Of a DNA stretch of 64,000 nucleotides, positions 52,075-61,781 are shown piece by piece. The number at the start of each line of letters is the position of its first letter. The stretch's first letter is position 1. The stretch covers positions 62,001 through 126,000 of the forward strand of contig JAJZDZ010000002.1 of NCBI GenBank assembly GCA_021851325.1, read 5' to 3'. A program made the translations under genes and the position numbers. Source of the DNA: Pseudomonadota bacterium. Lineage in GTDB: Bacteria; Pseudomonadota; Alphaproteobacteria; Micropepsales; Micropepsaceae. Under the pieces are notes generated by a model. The model saw only the letters and a program-made list of their open reading frames with translations. It had not been told where the DNA came from and made no database searches.

Positions 52075-53247
52075 ATGACGATGCGACTGCGAAGCGGCAT
52101 ATTTCTGGCACCCTTTCATCCCGTAAATGAGGATCCCACGCTTTGCATCCAGCGGGATATGGAGTTGATCGAGCATCTTGATCGGCTTGGTTATGATGAA
52201 GCGTGGATTGGAGAGCATCACTCCGCTGGTTTCGAAATCATCGCCAGTCCCGAGCTTTTCATAGCCGCCGTTGCCGAGCGCACACGGCGGATCAAACTCG
52301 GAACCGGCGTGGTGTCCTTGCCGTATCATAATCCGCTTATGGCCGCTAACCGGATCATTCAGCTCGATCATCAGACACGTGGGCGTATTATGTTTGGCGT
52401 CGGACCGGGCCTGCTGCCATCGGATGCGTTTTCCATGGGCATCGATCCCTCGGTGCAGCGCACACGCATGGTTGAAGCTCTGGAAGTCATCGTGCGACTT
52501 TTTCAGGGCGAGCGGGTTACGATCAAGACCGACTGGTTCGAGCTGGTTGATGCCACCTGTCAGTTGCGCCCCTTCACCCACCCCTATCCGGAAATTGCGG
52601 TCGCCTCATCGGTGACCCCATCCGGCGGCAAACTGGCCGGTAAACACGGGTTCGGCATGTTGTGCGTTGCCGCAACCCAGGCTGGCGGTTATGACGCCCT
52701 GGGCATCAACTGGGAGATCGCGCAGAAGACCGCGGCAGAGAACGGCCGCACGATGGATCCCGACCGTCTGAGGCTGGTAGGGCCCGTTCATCTTGCGGAG
52801 ACTCGCGAACAGGCCTTTGAAAACTGCAAGTTTGGCTTCGATCAATGGAGCGGATACTTCTCCGGAATTAGTGCTGTGGCAGGGCGTGAAACGGCAGAGA
52901 ACCGGTCACTCAGTACGCTGGTTGAAGAAGGCGTGGCTGTCGTGGGTACGCCTGACGATGCCATTGCGCAGATCCGCAGGCTGCAGGCTAAGCAGGGCGA
53001 TTTCGGTTGCTTTCTGCAACTCGCTCATAACTGGGCCAATTTTGAGCAGACCCGCAAATCCTATGAGCTATGGCAACGTTACGTAGTTCCAGCCATCAAT
53101 GGTGCCAATCAGGCACGCGAAACCGCCCTGTCCTGGGCCAAGGACAACAAGGAACGTTTCATCGGTGCCGCAATGTCTGCTGCGATGCAAACCATACAGA
53201 AGCATCACGAAGAAGAAACCGCCAAAACCGCCTCGAGGGGGCATTAG
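52075..53247 (+). CDS. LLM class flavin-dependent monooxygenase (limonene-monooxygenase-like)
   Basis: 390-residue bacterial luciferase-like enzyme, TIM-barrel using reduced FMN. Family blocks: RLGYDEAWIGEHHSAGFEII, RRIKLGTGVVSLPYHNPLMA, GRIMFGVGPGLLPSDAFSMG. Overall it resembles proteins annotated as limonene 1,2-monooxygenase, but that subgroup contains many untested enzymes. No flavin reductase gene is adjacent. Start at ATG 52075 after AGAAGG. Preceded by an amidase, which points to an amide- or N-containing substrate; this is inference. Confidence 0.88.
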   Translation: MTMRLRSGIFLAPFHPVNEDPTLCIQRDMELIEHLDRLGYDEAWIGEHHSAGFEIIASPELFIAAVAERTRRIKLGTGVVSLPYHNPLMAANRIIQLDHQTRGRIMFGVGPGLLPSDAFSMGIDPSVQRTRMVEALEVIVRLFQGERVTIKTDWFELVDATCQLRPFTHPYPEIAVASSVTPSGGKLAGKHGFGMLCVAATQAGGYDALGINWEIAQKTAAENGRTMDPDRLRLVGPVHLAETREQAFENCKFGFDQWSGYFSGISAVAGRETAENRSLSTLVEEGVAVVGTPDDAIAQIRRLQAKQGDFGCFLQLAHNWANFEQTRKSYELWQRYVVPAINGANQARETALSWAKDNKERFIGAAMSAAMQTIQKHHEEETAKTASRGH

Positions 53248-53283
53248 CGGCGCTCAGCCCCGTACCGGACGGCGCCGCGCCGC

Positions 53284-53769
53284 TCAGGATATGGAGGTGA
53301 TTGCCGGTGTGTGTCGCGGCCCCACCATTGAAAGACTGGCGGGAGGACAGACCGCCCGGTACAACAAAACCGGGCGGGACGCTCCCTTGAGCGCCAATCC
53401 GATCATTTCTGCTGCGGTGAAGCTGAGGTCATTTGGAGCGCCCGCGCTAAGTGCTTCTGCCGCACGGCGGAGCCAGACGAGATCCTCCACGCGGCGGCGT
53501 CCCTCGTCAAACTGGGCCGCTATTTCGCGCAGCCTGTCGCTACAAGACGGAGACTGGCTCTGCGGCAGAAGACTGGCCGCTTCGCGCAACAGACAGGCCG
53601 CACCGATGACCGTGGTCGGCTCGGTCACGATGAGGCGCTGATGCAACGCTGCAATCCGCGCCAGCCCCCAACGGGTAGCCCGCAAATCATCAACGTCACG
53701 GGCCTCGGCGAGTGCCACATAGGCCCGCTCGATTTCATCCATCAGGGCGATGACCGGATCGACGCGCAC
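53284..53769 (-). CDS. hypothetical helical protein upstream of bkd E3
   Basis: About 161 residues, all-helical and Ala/Arg/Glu-rich (ALMDEIERAYVALAEARDVD, RWGLARIAALHQRLIVTEPT, LREIAAQFDEGRRRVEDLVW). No domain recognised and no signal peptide. GTG 53769 with GCGGAG upstream is the most likely start; the frame extends to 53895. Convergent with the monooxygenase gene, in the gap after the bkd operon's last gene. Confidence 0.6.
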   Translation of the reverse strand: MRVDPVIALMDEIERAYVALAEARDVDDLRATRWGLARIAALHQRLIVTEPTTVIGAACLLREAASLLPQSQSPSCSDRLREIAAQFDEGRRRVEDLVWLRRAAEALSAGAPNDLSFTAAEMIGLALKGASRPVLLYRAVCPPASLSMVGPRHTPAITSIS

Positions 53770-53930
53770 GACGTGGCTCCGCGTTTCGTCTCCTAAACAG
53801 CTAACGCGTGTGCTGGTTCCCTGAAAAGTGGCTGATGCGGAGCAGGATCGACTTATCCCCTCTTGATCACGCGCGTAGCCTGCCGCGAGGAGCAAACTGT
53901 CCCAAATCTGGACAGGCGCCGTCCCGAGGC

Positions 53931-55322
53931 TCAGATATGAATGGCGTGACCAAGCCCACGCAGCGAGGCCTCGTGGAGTGCTTCGGACAGGGTGGGATGG
54001 GCATGGATGGTCCCGGCGATGTCCTCGAGAACCGCCCCCATTGCAAGCGCGTGAGAGAATTCTCCGGAAAGCTCGCTGACGTGCTCGCCAACCGCCTGAA
54101 TCCCTAAAATCCGGTGATTGTCCTTGCGGGCAACGACCCGTACAAACCCCTCCCCCGCATCCATGGAAAGAGCGCGGCCGTTCGCGACGAAGGGAAACTG
54201 GGCTACGAGTGCATCCGAGCCAGCCTCTGCTGGAGACAGACCGCAGCTTACAATCTCAGGGTCGGTAAAGCATACGGCCGGAATTGCTGCTGGTTCGAAG
54301 CTGCGTTTCCTTCCGGCAATAATTTCGGCAACCATTTCTCCCTGCGCGGCAGCCTTATGCTCGAGCATTGGCTCGCCAACGAGATCGCCGATGGCCCAAA
54401 CGTTTTTCATCGATGTGGCGCCGCGGGCATCAACCTTTACGAAGCGCCCGGACAGATCGACCGCCATATTTTCAAGCCCCCAGCCCGAGGTATTGGGCTG
54501 GCGTCCGACTGTTACGAGGATGCGGTCAGCCGCAATCGCGATCTCGGTCTTATCGGAGGTTTCGATAACGAGGTCCTCACCCGCCAATCCTTTGGCACGG
54601 GCCGACAGGTGTACGGTGACGTCATGGCTCTTCAGCCATTTTGCCACCGGGCTTACCAGTTCACGATCATAAAGCGGCAGGATCTGGTCCTGGGCCTCAA
54701 TGACCGTAACCCGGCTACCCAGTTTGCGAAATGCTATGCCAAGTTCAAGACCAATATAGCCCGCCCCGACCACAAGCAGGTGTGCCGGGAGTTGCTGCAG
54801 GTCGAGTGCCTCGCTTGAGGATATGACCTTGTTACCGAAGGGTAGAAAGCCCAGCTCGATCGGCTTGGAACCCGTCGCCAGCACCACATGTTCGGCGTGG
54901 ATAGTTACAGGTCCCTCCTTGGTGTCGACATGCAGGGTCTTTGCATCCGAAAAGCTGCCCCACCCTGCGATCACCCGGACCCTGGCCTTCTTGAGAAGTG
55001 CAGCAACACCTGAATTCAGCCTGTTGACGATGCCGTCTTTCCAAGCAACGAGGCCACCCAGGTCAAGTGCCGGACTGGCCGCGAGCGAAATCCCGGCAGC
55101 AGGTTTGGCGGCAATAGCAGCCATTTGTTCGAACTGACCCGCACGCTGGATGATGGCCTTGGACGGAATGCAGCCACGAATTAGGCATGTCCCACCCAGC
55201 CGATCTGCCTCAACCAGGACAGTGTCAAGACCGAGTTGTCCGCAACGTATGGCACAGACATAGCCGCCTGGTCCTCCCCCCAGTACGAGAACTTTGGCAT
55301 GGACAGTCTCGGGCATGCTCAC
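53931..55322 (-). CDS. lpdV: dihydrolipoyl dehydrogenase, E3 of branched-chain oxoacid dehydrogenase
   Basis: 463 residues. FAD motif VLGGGPGGYVCAIRCGQLGL, redox Cys pair in GGTCLIRGCIPSK, NAD motif VVGAGYIGLELGIAFRKLGS, and C-terminal TIHAHPTLSEALHEA. It differs from the Lpd at 33585 and is the last gene of the bkd operon; its ATG overlaps the E2 stop. The gene symbol follows the name used in Pseudomonas for this dedicated E3. Confidence 0.93.
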   Translation of the reverse strand: MSMPETVHAKVLVLGGGPGGYVCAIRCGQLGLDTVLVEADRLGGTCLIRGCIPSKAIIQRAGQFEQMAAIAAKPAAGISLAASPALDLGGLVAWKDGIVNRLNSGVAALLKKARVRVIAGWGSFSDAKTLHVDTKEGPVTIHAEHVVLATGSKPIELGFLPFGNKVISSSEALDLQQLPAHLLVVGAGYIGLELGIAFRKLGSRVTVIEAQDQILPLYDRELVSPVAKWLKSHDVTVHLSARAKGLAGEDLVIETSDKTEIAIAADRILVTVGRQPNTSGWGLENMAVDLSGRFVKVDARGATSMKNVWAIGDLVGEPMLEHKAAAQGEMVAEIIAGRKRSFEPAAIPAVCFTDPEIVSCGLSPAEAGSDALVAQFPFVANGRALSMDAGEGFVRVVARKDNHRILGIQAVGEHVSELSGEFSHALAMGAVLEDIAGTIHAHPTLSEALHEASLRGLGHAIHI

Positions 55323-56590
55323 TCCATAAACAGTAATGCCGGGTGCTGCAGCACAGCCTTGATGCGTTGTATGAATTCGGCCGCATCATAGCCATCAACG
55401 ACACGATGATCGAAACTGGATGAGAGGTTCATCATCTTGCGAACGACGATTTGTCCATCCCGCACTACCGGGCGTTCAACGATGGCGTTGGGACCGATGA
55501 TGGCGACTTCCGGGTGATTGATCACCGGAGTAGTAACGAGCCCACCCAATGGACCGAGGCTGGTGATCGTAATTGTCGAGCCCTGAAGATCTTCGGCCTT
55601 GGCCTTGTTTTCCCTGGTCGCCGACGCCAGCCGGGCGACTTCGGCTGCGCATTGCCATATATCAAGGGCTTCGACGTGACGCACTACCGGTACGACAAGA
55701 CCATTAGCAGTCTGCGTTGCGATACCTACATGTACCGCCTGGTGGCGATGCACAATCCCGGCTTCATCATCGAAGCGGGCGTTGATCTGCGGGTAATCGG
55801 GCAGCACCTTGACCAGCGCACGCATGAAAAACGGCAACACGTTCAACTTCGGCTGATCAGATCTTTTGTTCGCGTTGAGATGAGCACGCAGCGCTTCCAA
55901 TTCCGTCATATCGACTTCATCGACGTAGGCAAAATGAGGAATACGTCGCTTCGCCTCCTGCATCTTCTCGGCTATTTTCCGGCGCAGGCCAATCACCTTG
56001 ACCGCTTCCACGCCCTCACGCGCCGCCCTGTGACCGGTGGGAACGGCGTAACGTCCGCCATTTGCCACAAACGCGTCCAGATCATCATGGGTGATGCGTC
56101 CACCCGGTCCGGAACCCGGTACAAATTGTAGTTCAATACCAAGCTCCCGCGCCCTTTGCCGTATGGCAGGTGACGCTACCGGCCTTTCACCGCTGCCACG
56201 TGTCACAAAGGCGGACTGCGCCGGCCGGCTGTTTGCGGTCACGGAAAGAGACTTGGCAGGCGCCACAGATGCTGCCCTGGACGGAGAAAGTGACGCGGCT
56301 TCTGATACAGCTTGAGACGGTGGAGGCACCGGCCTGGCCCCCCCCTTTACCTCCGTTTCGAATTCGACGAGTGGCGCGCCTACCGCTGCCATCTCACCGG
56401 GAGCGCCGTGAAGTGCAATGATCTTGCCTGATACAGGCGAAGTCATTTCCACTGTCGCCTTGTCCGTCATGACGTCGACGAGATTTTGATCCTCCTCGAC
56501 CACGTCCCCGACCTGAACGTGCCAGGCTACTATTTCGGCTTCTGCGGTGCCTTCCCCGACATCAGGTAACTTGTAGACAAAAGTGCCCAT
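55319..56590 (-). CDS. bkdB: branched-chain 2-oxoacid dehydrogenase E2 (lipoyl transacylase)
   Basis: 423 residues: lipoyl domain with Lys in DVMTDKATVEMTSPVSG, Ala/Pro/Ser-rich linker, subunit-binding domain (ASPAIRQRARELGIELQFVP then GSGPGGRITHDDLDAF), and a catalytic domain ending SSFDHRVVDGYDAAEFIQRI with catalytic His. The GRITHDDLD form is typical of branched-chain E2. Starts immediately after the E1-beta stop. Confidence 0.95.
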   Translation of the reverse strand: MGTFVYKLPDVGEGTAEAEIVAWHVQVGDVVEEDQNLVDVMTDKATVEMTSPVSGKIIALHGAPGEMAAVGAPLVEFETEVKGGARPVPPPSQAVSEAASLSPSRAASVAPAKSLSVTANSRPAQSAFVTRGSGERPVASPAIRQRARELGIELQFVPGSGPGGRITHDDLDAFVANGGRYAVPTGHRAAREGVEAVKVIGLRRKIAEKMQEAKRRIPHFAYVDEVDMTELEALRAHLNANKRSDQPKLNVLPFFMRALVKVLPDYPQINARFDDEAGIVHRHQAVHVGIATQTANGLVVPVVRHVEALDIWQCAAEVARLASATRENKAKAEDLQGSTITITSLGPLGGLVTTPVINHPEVAIIGPNAIVERPVVRDGQIVVRKMMNLSSSFDHRVVDGYDAAEFIQRIKAVLQHPALLFME

Positions 56591-57604
56591 TCAGCCCTCC
56601 AGCACGCGGCGCATGGCAGCGGTAACCCGTTCCGGTCCGGGGAAGTACTCCCATTCGAAAGCATGTGGATAAGGCGTATCCCAGCCCGTTACCCGCTCGA
56701 TCGGTGCTTCAAGGTGATAAAAACAGTGTTCCTGAACGAGTGCCGAAAGCTCGGCTCCGTAGCCGCTCGTACGGGTCGCTTCGTGTATAATCACACACCG
56801 ACCGGTCTTTTCGACAGACGTCACGATGGTCTCGATATCCACGGGCAAAAGTGTGCGTAAATCGATCACTTCTGCATCGATACCTGACGCTTCTGCGGCG
56901 GTAAGAGCAACATAAACCATCGTACCATAGGCAAGGACGGTCATCTTCTCGCCAGGGCGCACAATGTTGGCCCGACCGAGTGGCACCGTATAATAGCCTT
57001 CTGGTACCTCGCTCGCGGGATGTTTGGACCAGGGCACGACCGGTTGGTCGTGCCGACCATTGAACGGTCCGTTGTAGATGCGTTTAGGCTCAAGAAAAAT
57101 TACTGGGTCATCATCTTCGATAGCAGATATCAGAAGTCCCTTGGCATCATATGGAGTTGAAGGCACCACCGTTTTCAGCCCAGTGACATGGGTGAAGATC
57201 GCCTCGGGGCTCTGGCTGTGCGTTTGTCCACCAAAAATGCCTCCGCCATAGGGCGTGCGCACGGTCATTGCCGCGGAAAAATCTCCTGCCGACCGATAAC
57301 GCAGCCGCGCCGCTTCGGAGACGAGTTGATCAAACGCGGGATATATGTAATCGGCAAACTGAATCTCGACGACAGGTCTAAGGCCATAAGCTCCCATGCC
57401 GACCGCTGTCGCGATTATGCCGCCTTCGCCAATCGGCGTGTCGAAGCAACGTGTAACGCCATACTTTTTCTGCAGGCCTTCCGTAGCCCGGAACACGCCG
57501 CCGAAATATCCAACATCCTCACCGAAGATGAGTACATTGGGATCGCGCTCCAGCATCGTGTCCATTGCGGAGTTGAGCGCCTGAATCATATTCATTGTCG
57601 GCAT
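56591..57604 (-). CDS. bkdA2: branched-chain 2-oxoacid dehydrogenase E1 beta
   Basis: 337 residues, transketolase-like pyrimidine-binding subunit: FGEDVGYFGGVFRATEGLQK, EGGIIATAVGMGAYGLRPVV, QFADYIYPAFDQLVSEAARL, RTPYGGGIFGGQTHSQSPEA and C-terminal DAEVIDLRTLLPVDIETIVT. Closely packed with E1-alpha upstream (ATG 2 nt beyond its stop) and E2 downstream. Confidence 0.96.
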   Translation of the reverse strand: MPTMNMIQALNSAMDTMLERDPNVLIFGEDVGYFGGVFRATEGLQKKYGVTRCFDTPIGEGGIIATAVGMGAYGLRPVVEIQFADYIYPAFDQLVSEAARLRYRSAGDFSAAMTVRTPYGGGIFGGQTHSQSPEAIFTHVTGLKTVVPSTPYDAKGLLISAIEDDDPVIFLEPKRIYNGPFNGRHDQPVVPWSKHPASEVPEGYYTVPLGRANIVRPGEKMTVLAYGTMVYVALTAAEASGIDAEVIDLRTLLPVDIETIVTSVEKTGRCVIIHEATRTSGYGAELSALVQEHCFYHLEAPIERVTGWDTPYPHAFEWEYFPGPERVTAAMRRVLEG

Positions 57605-57606
57605 GC

Positions 57607-58920
<1,314 letters not shown>

Positions 58921-59018
58921 TCAAGCTGCCAGATCAGTGCGCTGAAAGTCCGCAATAAGCACATAGGAGGGATGTGCAGAACGGCAAGAAGCGCACTGTG
59001 AAGACGGGGAAAGACGCA

Positions 59019-59867
59019 TCAATGCATCAGGAGCAGGGGCACTTGTGCAGAGCTGGTAAGATCAATCGTATTACCGCCGAACAAGGTTTCGCCAATCCGG
59101 CTGTGGCCGTAGCCTCCGGCGACGATCACACTGGCGCCATCAGCTTGTGCGCCGCGCAACAGCGCCAGGCCCGCACTGCCACCCTCCGGTTCAAGCTCGC
59201 GTAAACCGGCTTCAACGCCGTGCAGTCGCAGATAATCGCGCGCTGCCTCGGAGGTTGGCCTGTGCCTCGCACCGACCGTGTAGAGTGTCACCTTCGGGCT
59301 CTTCTTGAGAAGCGGAAGGGCCGCACGCAATGCATGCGCCGCGACCGCTCCACCATCCCAGCCCACAGCGCAGTGGGCGGTAAGATCTTTGATGGCAACG
59401 TCCGGTACCAAAAGGATCGGGCGATGGCTTTTCGTCAGTACGTCCAAGAACACACTATGCGCATCGCCTGGAGCACCCGAGGTTACAACCAGGTCGGAAA
59501 GCTTGGATTCGGCGAGCAGAACTGCTGCGGGCTGACCGAACAGGGTACGAAACGAACAGCTGACACGGGAGGGATCGCGAGGCTTGGCATCAAGTTCTAC
59601 ATTGTGAGCTGCCGTGATGGCGCGGATAGTCGCACGGGCACGTTCAGCCTCTTTGCGCGCCATCATTTCCGCGCTGTCAATAACCTGCTGCACGACTTCG
59701 GGAGTCATAGGAGCTCCCATCGCAGGCACAGCCGTACGTGGATCAGGATAGGCAAAAAGAGCCGTCACATGTCCCTGAAACGGCAGGGCCGCGGCGAGCG
59801 CAGCTTCCATCACGGCCTTATCCTCAGGTCCGCCATTGACCGCCGCGATGATCGCCTTATAGCCCAT
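59019..59867 (-). CDS. tandem universal stress protein
   Basis: 282 residues with two UspA-like folds: GYKAIIAAVNGGPEDKAVME (first) and AHCAVGWDGGAVAAHALRAA (second). Each carries a late beta-strand segment, SDLVVTSGAPGDAHSVFLDV and ASVIVAGGYGHSRIGETLFG, where GGYGHSRIGETLFGG is the ATP-binding type G-2x-G-9x-G(S/T) motif. Co-transcribed with the Crp/Fnr gene, 6 nt apart, which suggests induction under low oxygen. Confidence 0.9.
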   Translation of the reverse strand: MGYKAIIAAVNGGPEDKAVMEAALAAALPFQGHVTALFAYPDPRTAVPAMGAPMTPEVVQQVIDSAEMMARKEAERARATIRAITAAHNVELDAKPRDPSRVSCSFRTLFGQPAAVLLAESKLSDLVVTSGAPGDAHSVFLDVLTKSHRPILLVPDVAIKDLTAHCAVGWDGGAVAAHALRAALPLLKKSPKVTLYTVGARHRPTSEAARDYLRLHGVEAGLRELEPEGGSAGLALLRGAQADGASVIVAGGYGHSRIGETLFGGNTIDLTSSAQVPLLLMH

Positions 59868-59873
59868 GCTGGC

Positions 59874-60569
59874 CTATTCCCCGCCTTCAGCCACGTCCTC
59901 AAGAGCGGCAAGATTCCGCAATTCGATATGATGCCGATCAGGAATTTCGATCAGTCTTTCACGCTTCAGGTCGGTGAGCGCCCGGCACACGGTTTCGATG
60001 GTTAGTCCCAGATAATCGGCAATATCCTGACGCCCCATAGGCAACAACAGCTGATCACCATCTCCTGCATCGCGCCGATTGGCAATCAGCAGAAGAAATG
60101 AGGCTACCCGCTCCTTGGCGGTCTGCCGGCCCAGCATCACCAGATGCTCCTGGGCGGCGGACAGTTCGCGGCACAGCATCGCCATAAGCTCCTTGCGCAG
60201 CGGCGGCAGTTCCTCAGCCAGCCGCTCCACTTGACCACGTGGCCAGCGCAGGACGATCACATCGCCCAGAGCCTCAGCTGTCAACGAATATTCCTCGTCC
60301 AGGGCAAAGCCAAACACGTCGCCGGGCAGAACAAACTCAGCAATCTGCCGGCGCCCATCGGGACGGATCTTGCACAGTCGCACACCACCCTCGACCAGCT
60401 TGTAGGAGTAGCGGGCCGCATCACCTTCATTAAAGATTGTCTGATTTCGGGAAAAATGAAGAGATGTTGACACCGCTTTGAGTGGTAAAAGCGCGTCATC
60501 CTCGTGGAAGACAAGTTCCAGAGCTGAACGGGCGCTGTTTGGATAGGCGGGCTGGGCGTGCAAGGACAT
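59874..60569 (-). CDS. Crp/Fnr family transcription regulator (FixK-like)
   Basis: 231 residues: cyclic-nucleotide-type sensor barrel (FNEGDAARYSYKLVEGGVRL, FVLPGDVFGFALDEEYSLTA), dimer helix and winged HTH (LPMGRQDIADYLGLTIETVC then RALTDLKRERLI). The recognition helix ETVCRA is of the FNR/FixK type. No N-terminal Cys cluster is present, so it should not hold an Fe-S cluster and resembles FixK rather than Fnr. A GCAA-N3-TACGTA element 73 bp upstream, shared with the receiver gene, may put it under FixJ. Confidence 0.92.
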   Translation of the reverse strand: MSLHAQPAYPNSARSALELVFHEDDALLPLKAVSTSLHFSRNQTIFNEGDAARYSYKLVEGGVRLCKIRPDGRRQIAEFVLPGDVFGFALDEEYSLTAEALGDVIVLRWPRGQVERLAEELPPLRKELMAMLCRELSAAQEHLVMLGRQTAKERVASFLLLIANRRDAGDGDQLLLPMGRQDIADYLGLTIETVCRALTDLKRERLIEIPDRHHIELRNLAALEDVAEGGE

Positions 60570-60641
60570 GGGCCTGTGCCTTTATTTCTTCACGCCAATC
60601 GTGCACCGGGCAAAGATTAGGAGAAAGTTAGGAGTGTCCCC

Positions 60642-60654
60642 TACGTAGTGTTGC
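60642..60654 (-). promoter_or_regulatory. candidate FixJ-type site upstream of crp/fnr gene
   Basis: Minus strand GCAACACTACGTA, 73 bp before the start codon. It contains CTACGTAG, one base from GTAMGTAG, the S. meliloti FixJ site as I recall it. The same pattern occurs upstream of the receiver gene. Confidence 0.4.
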
Positions 60655-60660
60655 GTATAC

Positions 60661-61065
60661 TTAATGACGCACTGCGGGGATGTCATTGCGCACTGAGAAT
60701 GCACGGTCGATCCAGAACTTGAGATCATCGGCAAGTACAGGTTTGTGCAGGAGCTTGAGTACACCCGAATCTCTGGCGCGTTGGGCGGCCTGATCGTCAT
60801 GACGCCCGGTCAAGAGGATCGCCGGCGTCTGTACTTTTCTGCGACGCAGCAGTTCGATGAGTTCAAGACCATCCAAGCCGGGCATATGCAGGTCAACGAT
60901 GAGACATCCCGGCTCTACTGTCGGCTTGGCGCTCAGATAGGCGGCGGCGCAGTCAAAATCAAACACCGTGAGCCCGTAGGACTCCAGAAGCGCCCTGAGG
61001 GAATCACGCACGGCGTCGTCATCATCTACGATACAAACCATGAATGAAGCGCATTCCATCGCCAA
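60661..61065 (-). CDS. single-domain response regulator
   Basis: 134 residues, receiver domain only: VCIVDDDDAVRDSLRALLES, phosphoacceptor Asp58 in CLIVDLHMPGLDGLE, Thr in AILLTGRHDD and Lys in LLHKPV. FixJ-like receiver without HTH output, so it may act as a phosphate sink or by protein contact, as FixT-like or DivK-like proteins do. GGAGG with 7-nt spacing favours the TTG start at 61065; ATG 61059 and 61041 are alternatives. Downstream of fixLJ on the same strand. Confidence 0.88.
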   Translation of the reverse strand: MAMECASFMVCIVDDDDAVRDSLRALLESYGLTVFDFDCAAAYLSAKPTVEPGCLIVDLHMPGLDGLELIELLRRRKVQTPAILLTGRHDDQAAQRARDSGVLKLLHKPVLADDLKFWIDRAFSVRNDIPAVRH

Positions 61066-61147
61066 ATCATGACCTCCGCCCGCATCCCCCCGGAACAGGA
61101 GTAACGTCGTAAGTTGGCTATTATGCGCTGTTGCAAGAAGGGTGGTA

Positions 61148-61160
61148 TACGTAAGATTGC
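61148..61160 (-). promoter_or_regulatory. candidate FixJ-type site upstream of the receiver gene
   Basis: Minus strand GCAATCTTACGTA, directly after the fixJ stop and 83 bp before the receiver start. Shares GCAA-N3-TACGTA in the same orientation with the crp/fnr promoter. Confidence 0.4.
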
Positions 61161-61781
61161 TTAGGTAGAGGCCCCGAGGGCGACTACCATGCGAACCAGC
61201 TCGGCCAGGCTGTTAGCCCGCATTTTCTCCATGACCCGGGCCCGATGGATCTCCACCGTACGGGGCGAAATGGTCAGCTCATAGGCTATGACCTTGTTCG
61301 GCTTGCCGGCGGCCAGCAGCTGAAGAACCTGACGTTCGCGCTCGGTCAGGGTTTCGAGCCGAACCTGAATTTCGCCCGCAGCGTTGGCGTGCGAGGCTAC
61401 GGCATGGGCCGTCTCGGCACAGCGCGCCAGCGACGCAAGCAGCACAGCCTCGTCATAGGGCTTTTCCAGAAAGTCGACTGCACCGGCCTTCATGGCGCGG
61501 ACGGCCAAGGGCACATCACCATGCCCAGTGACCATGATGATGGGCAGCTTGACCTGCCTGCGGTTGAGCTCCTCCTGGAGCTCCAGCCCATCCATGTCCG
61601 GCATGCGGATGTCGGCAATGAGACAGCAATTGGCTGCAGGCACATAGCTATCCAGGAAAGCTTGTGCCGAGGCAAAGGTTTGCGTTTCGTAGCCCTCGGA
61701 ATTCAGTAGTGCTGCGAGCGAGTTTCTCACCCCCTCGTCATCGTCAACCACGAAGATCTTTACCGGATCATCCGCACTCAT
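61161..61781 (-). CDS. fixJ: FixJ family two-component response regulator
   Basis: 206 residues: receiver with phosphoacceptor Asp57 (LIADIRMPDMDG), Thr and Lys (IIMVTGHGDV, FLEKPY), then a LuxR/FixJ HTH (LTERERQVLQLLAAGKPNKV then IAYELTISPRTVEIHRARVM). The ATG at 61781 overlaps the fixL TGA (ATGA), typical of fixLJ pairs. It should activate crp/fnr and other low-oxygen genes. Confidence 0.93.
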   Translation of the reverse strand: MSADDPVKIFVVDDDEGVRNSLAALLNSEGYETQTFASAQAFLDSYVPAANCCLIADIRMPDMDGLELQEELNRRQVKLPIIMVTGHGDVPLAVRAMKAGAVDFLEKPYDEAVLLASLARCAETAHAVASHANAAGEIQVRLETLTERERQVLQLLAAGKPNKVIAYELTISPRTVEIHRARVMEKMRANSLAELVRMVVALGAST

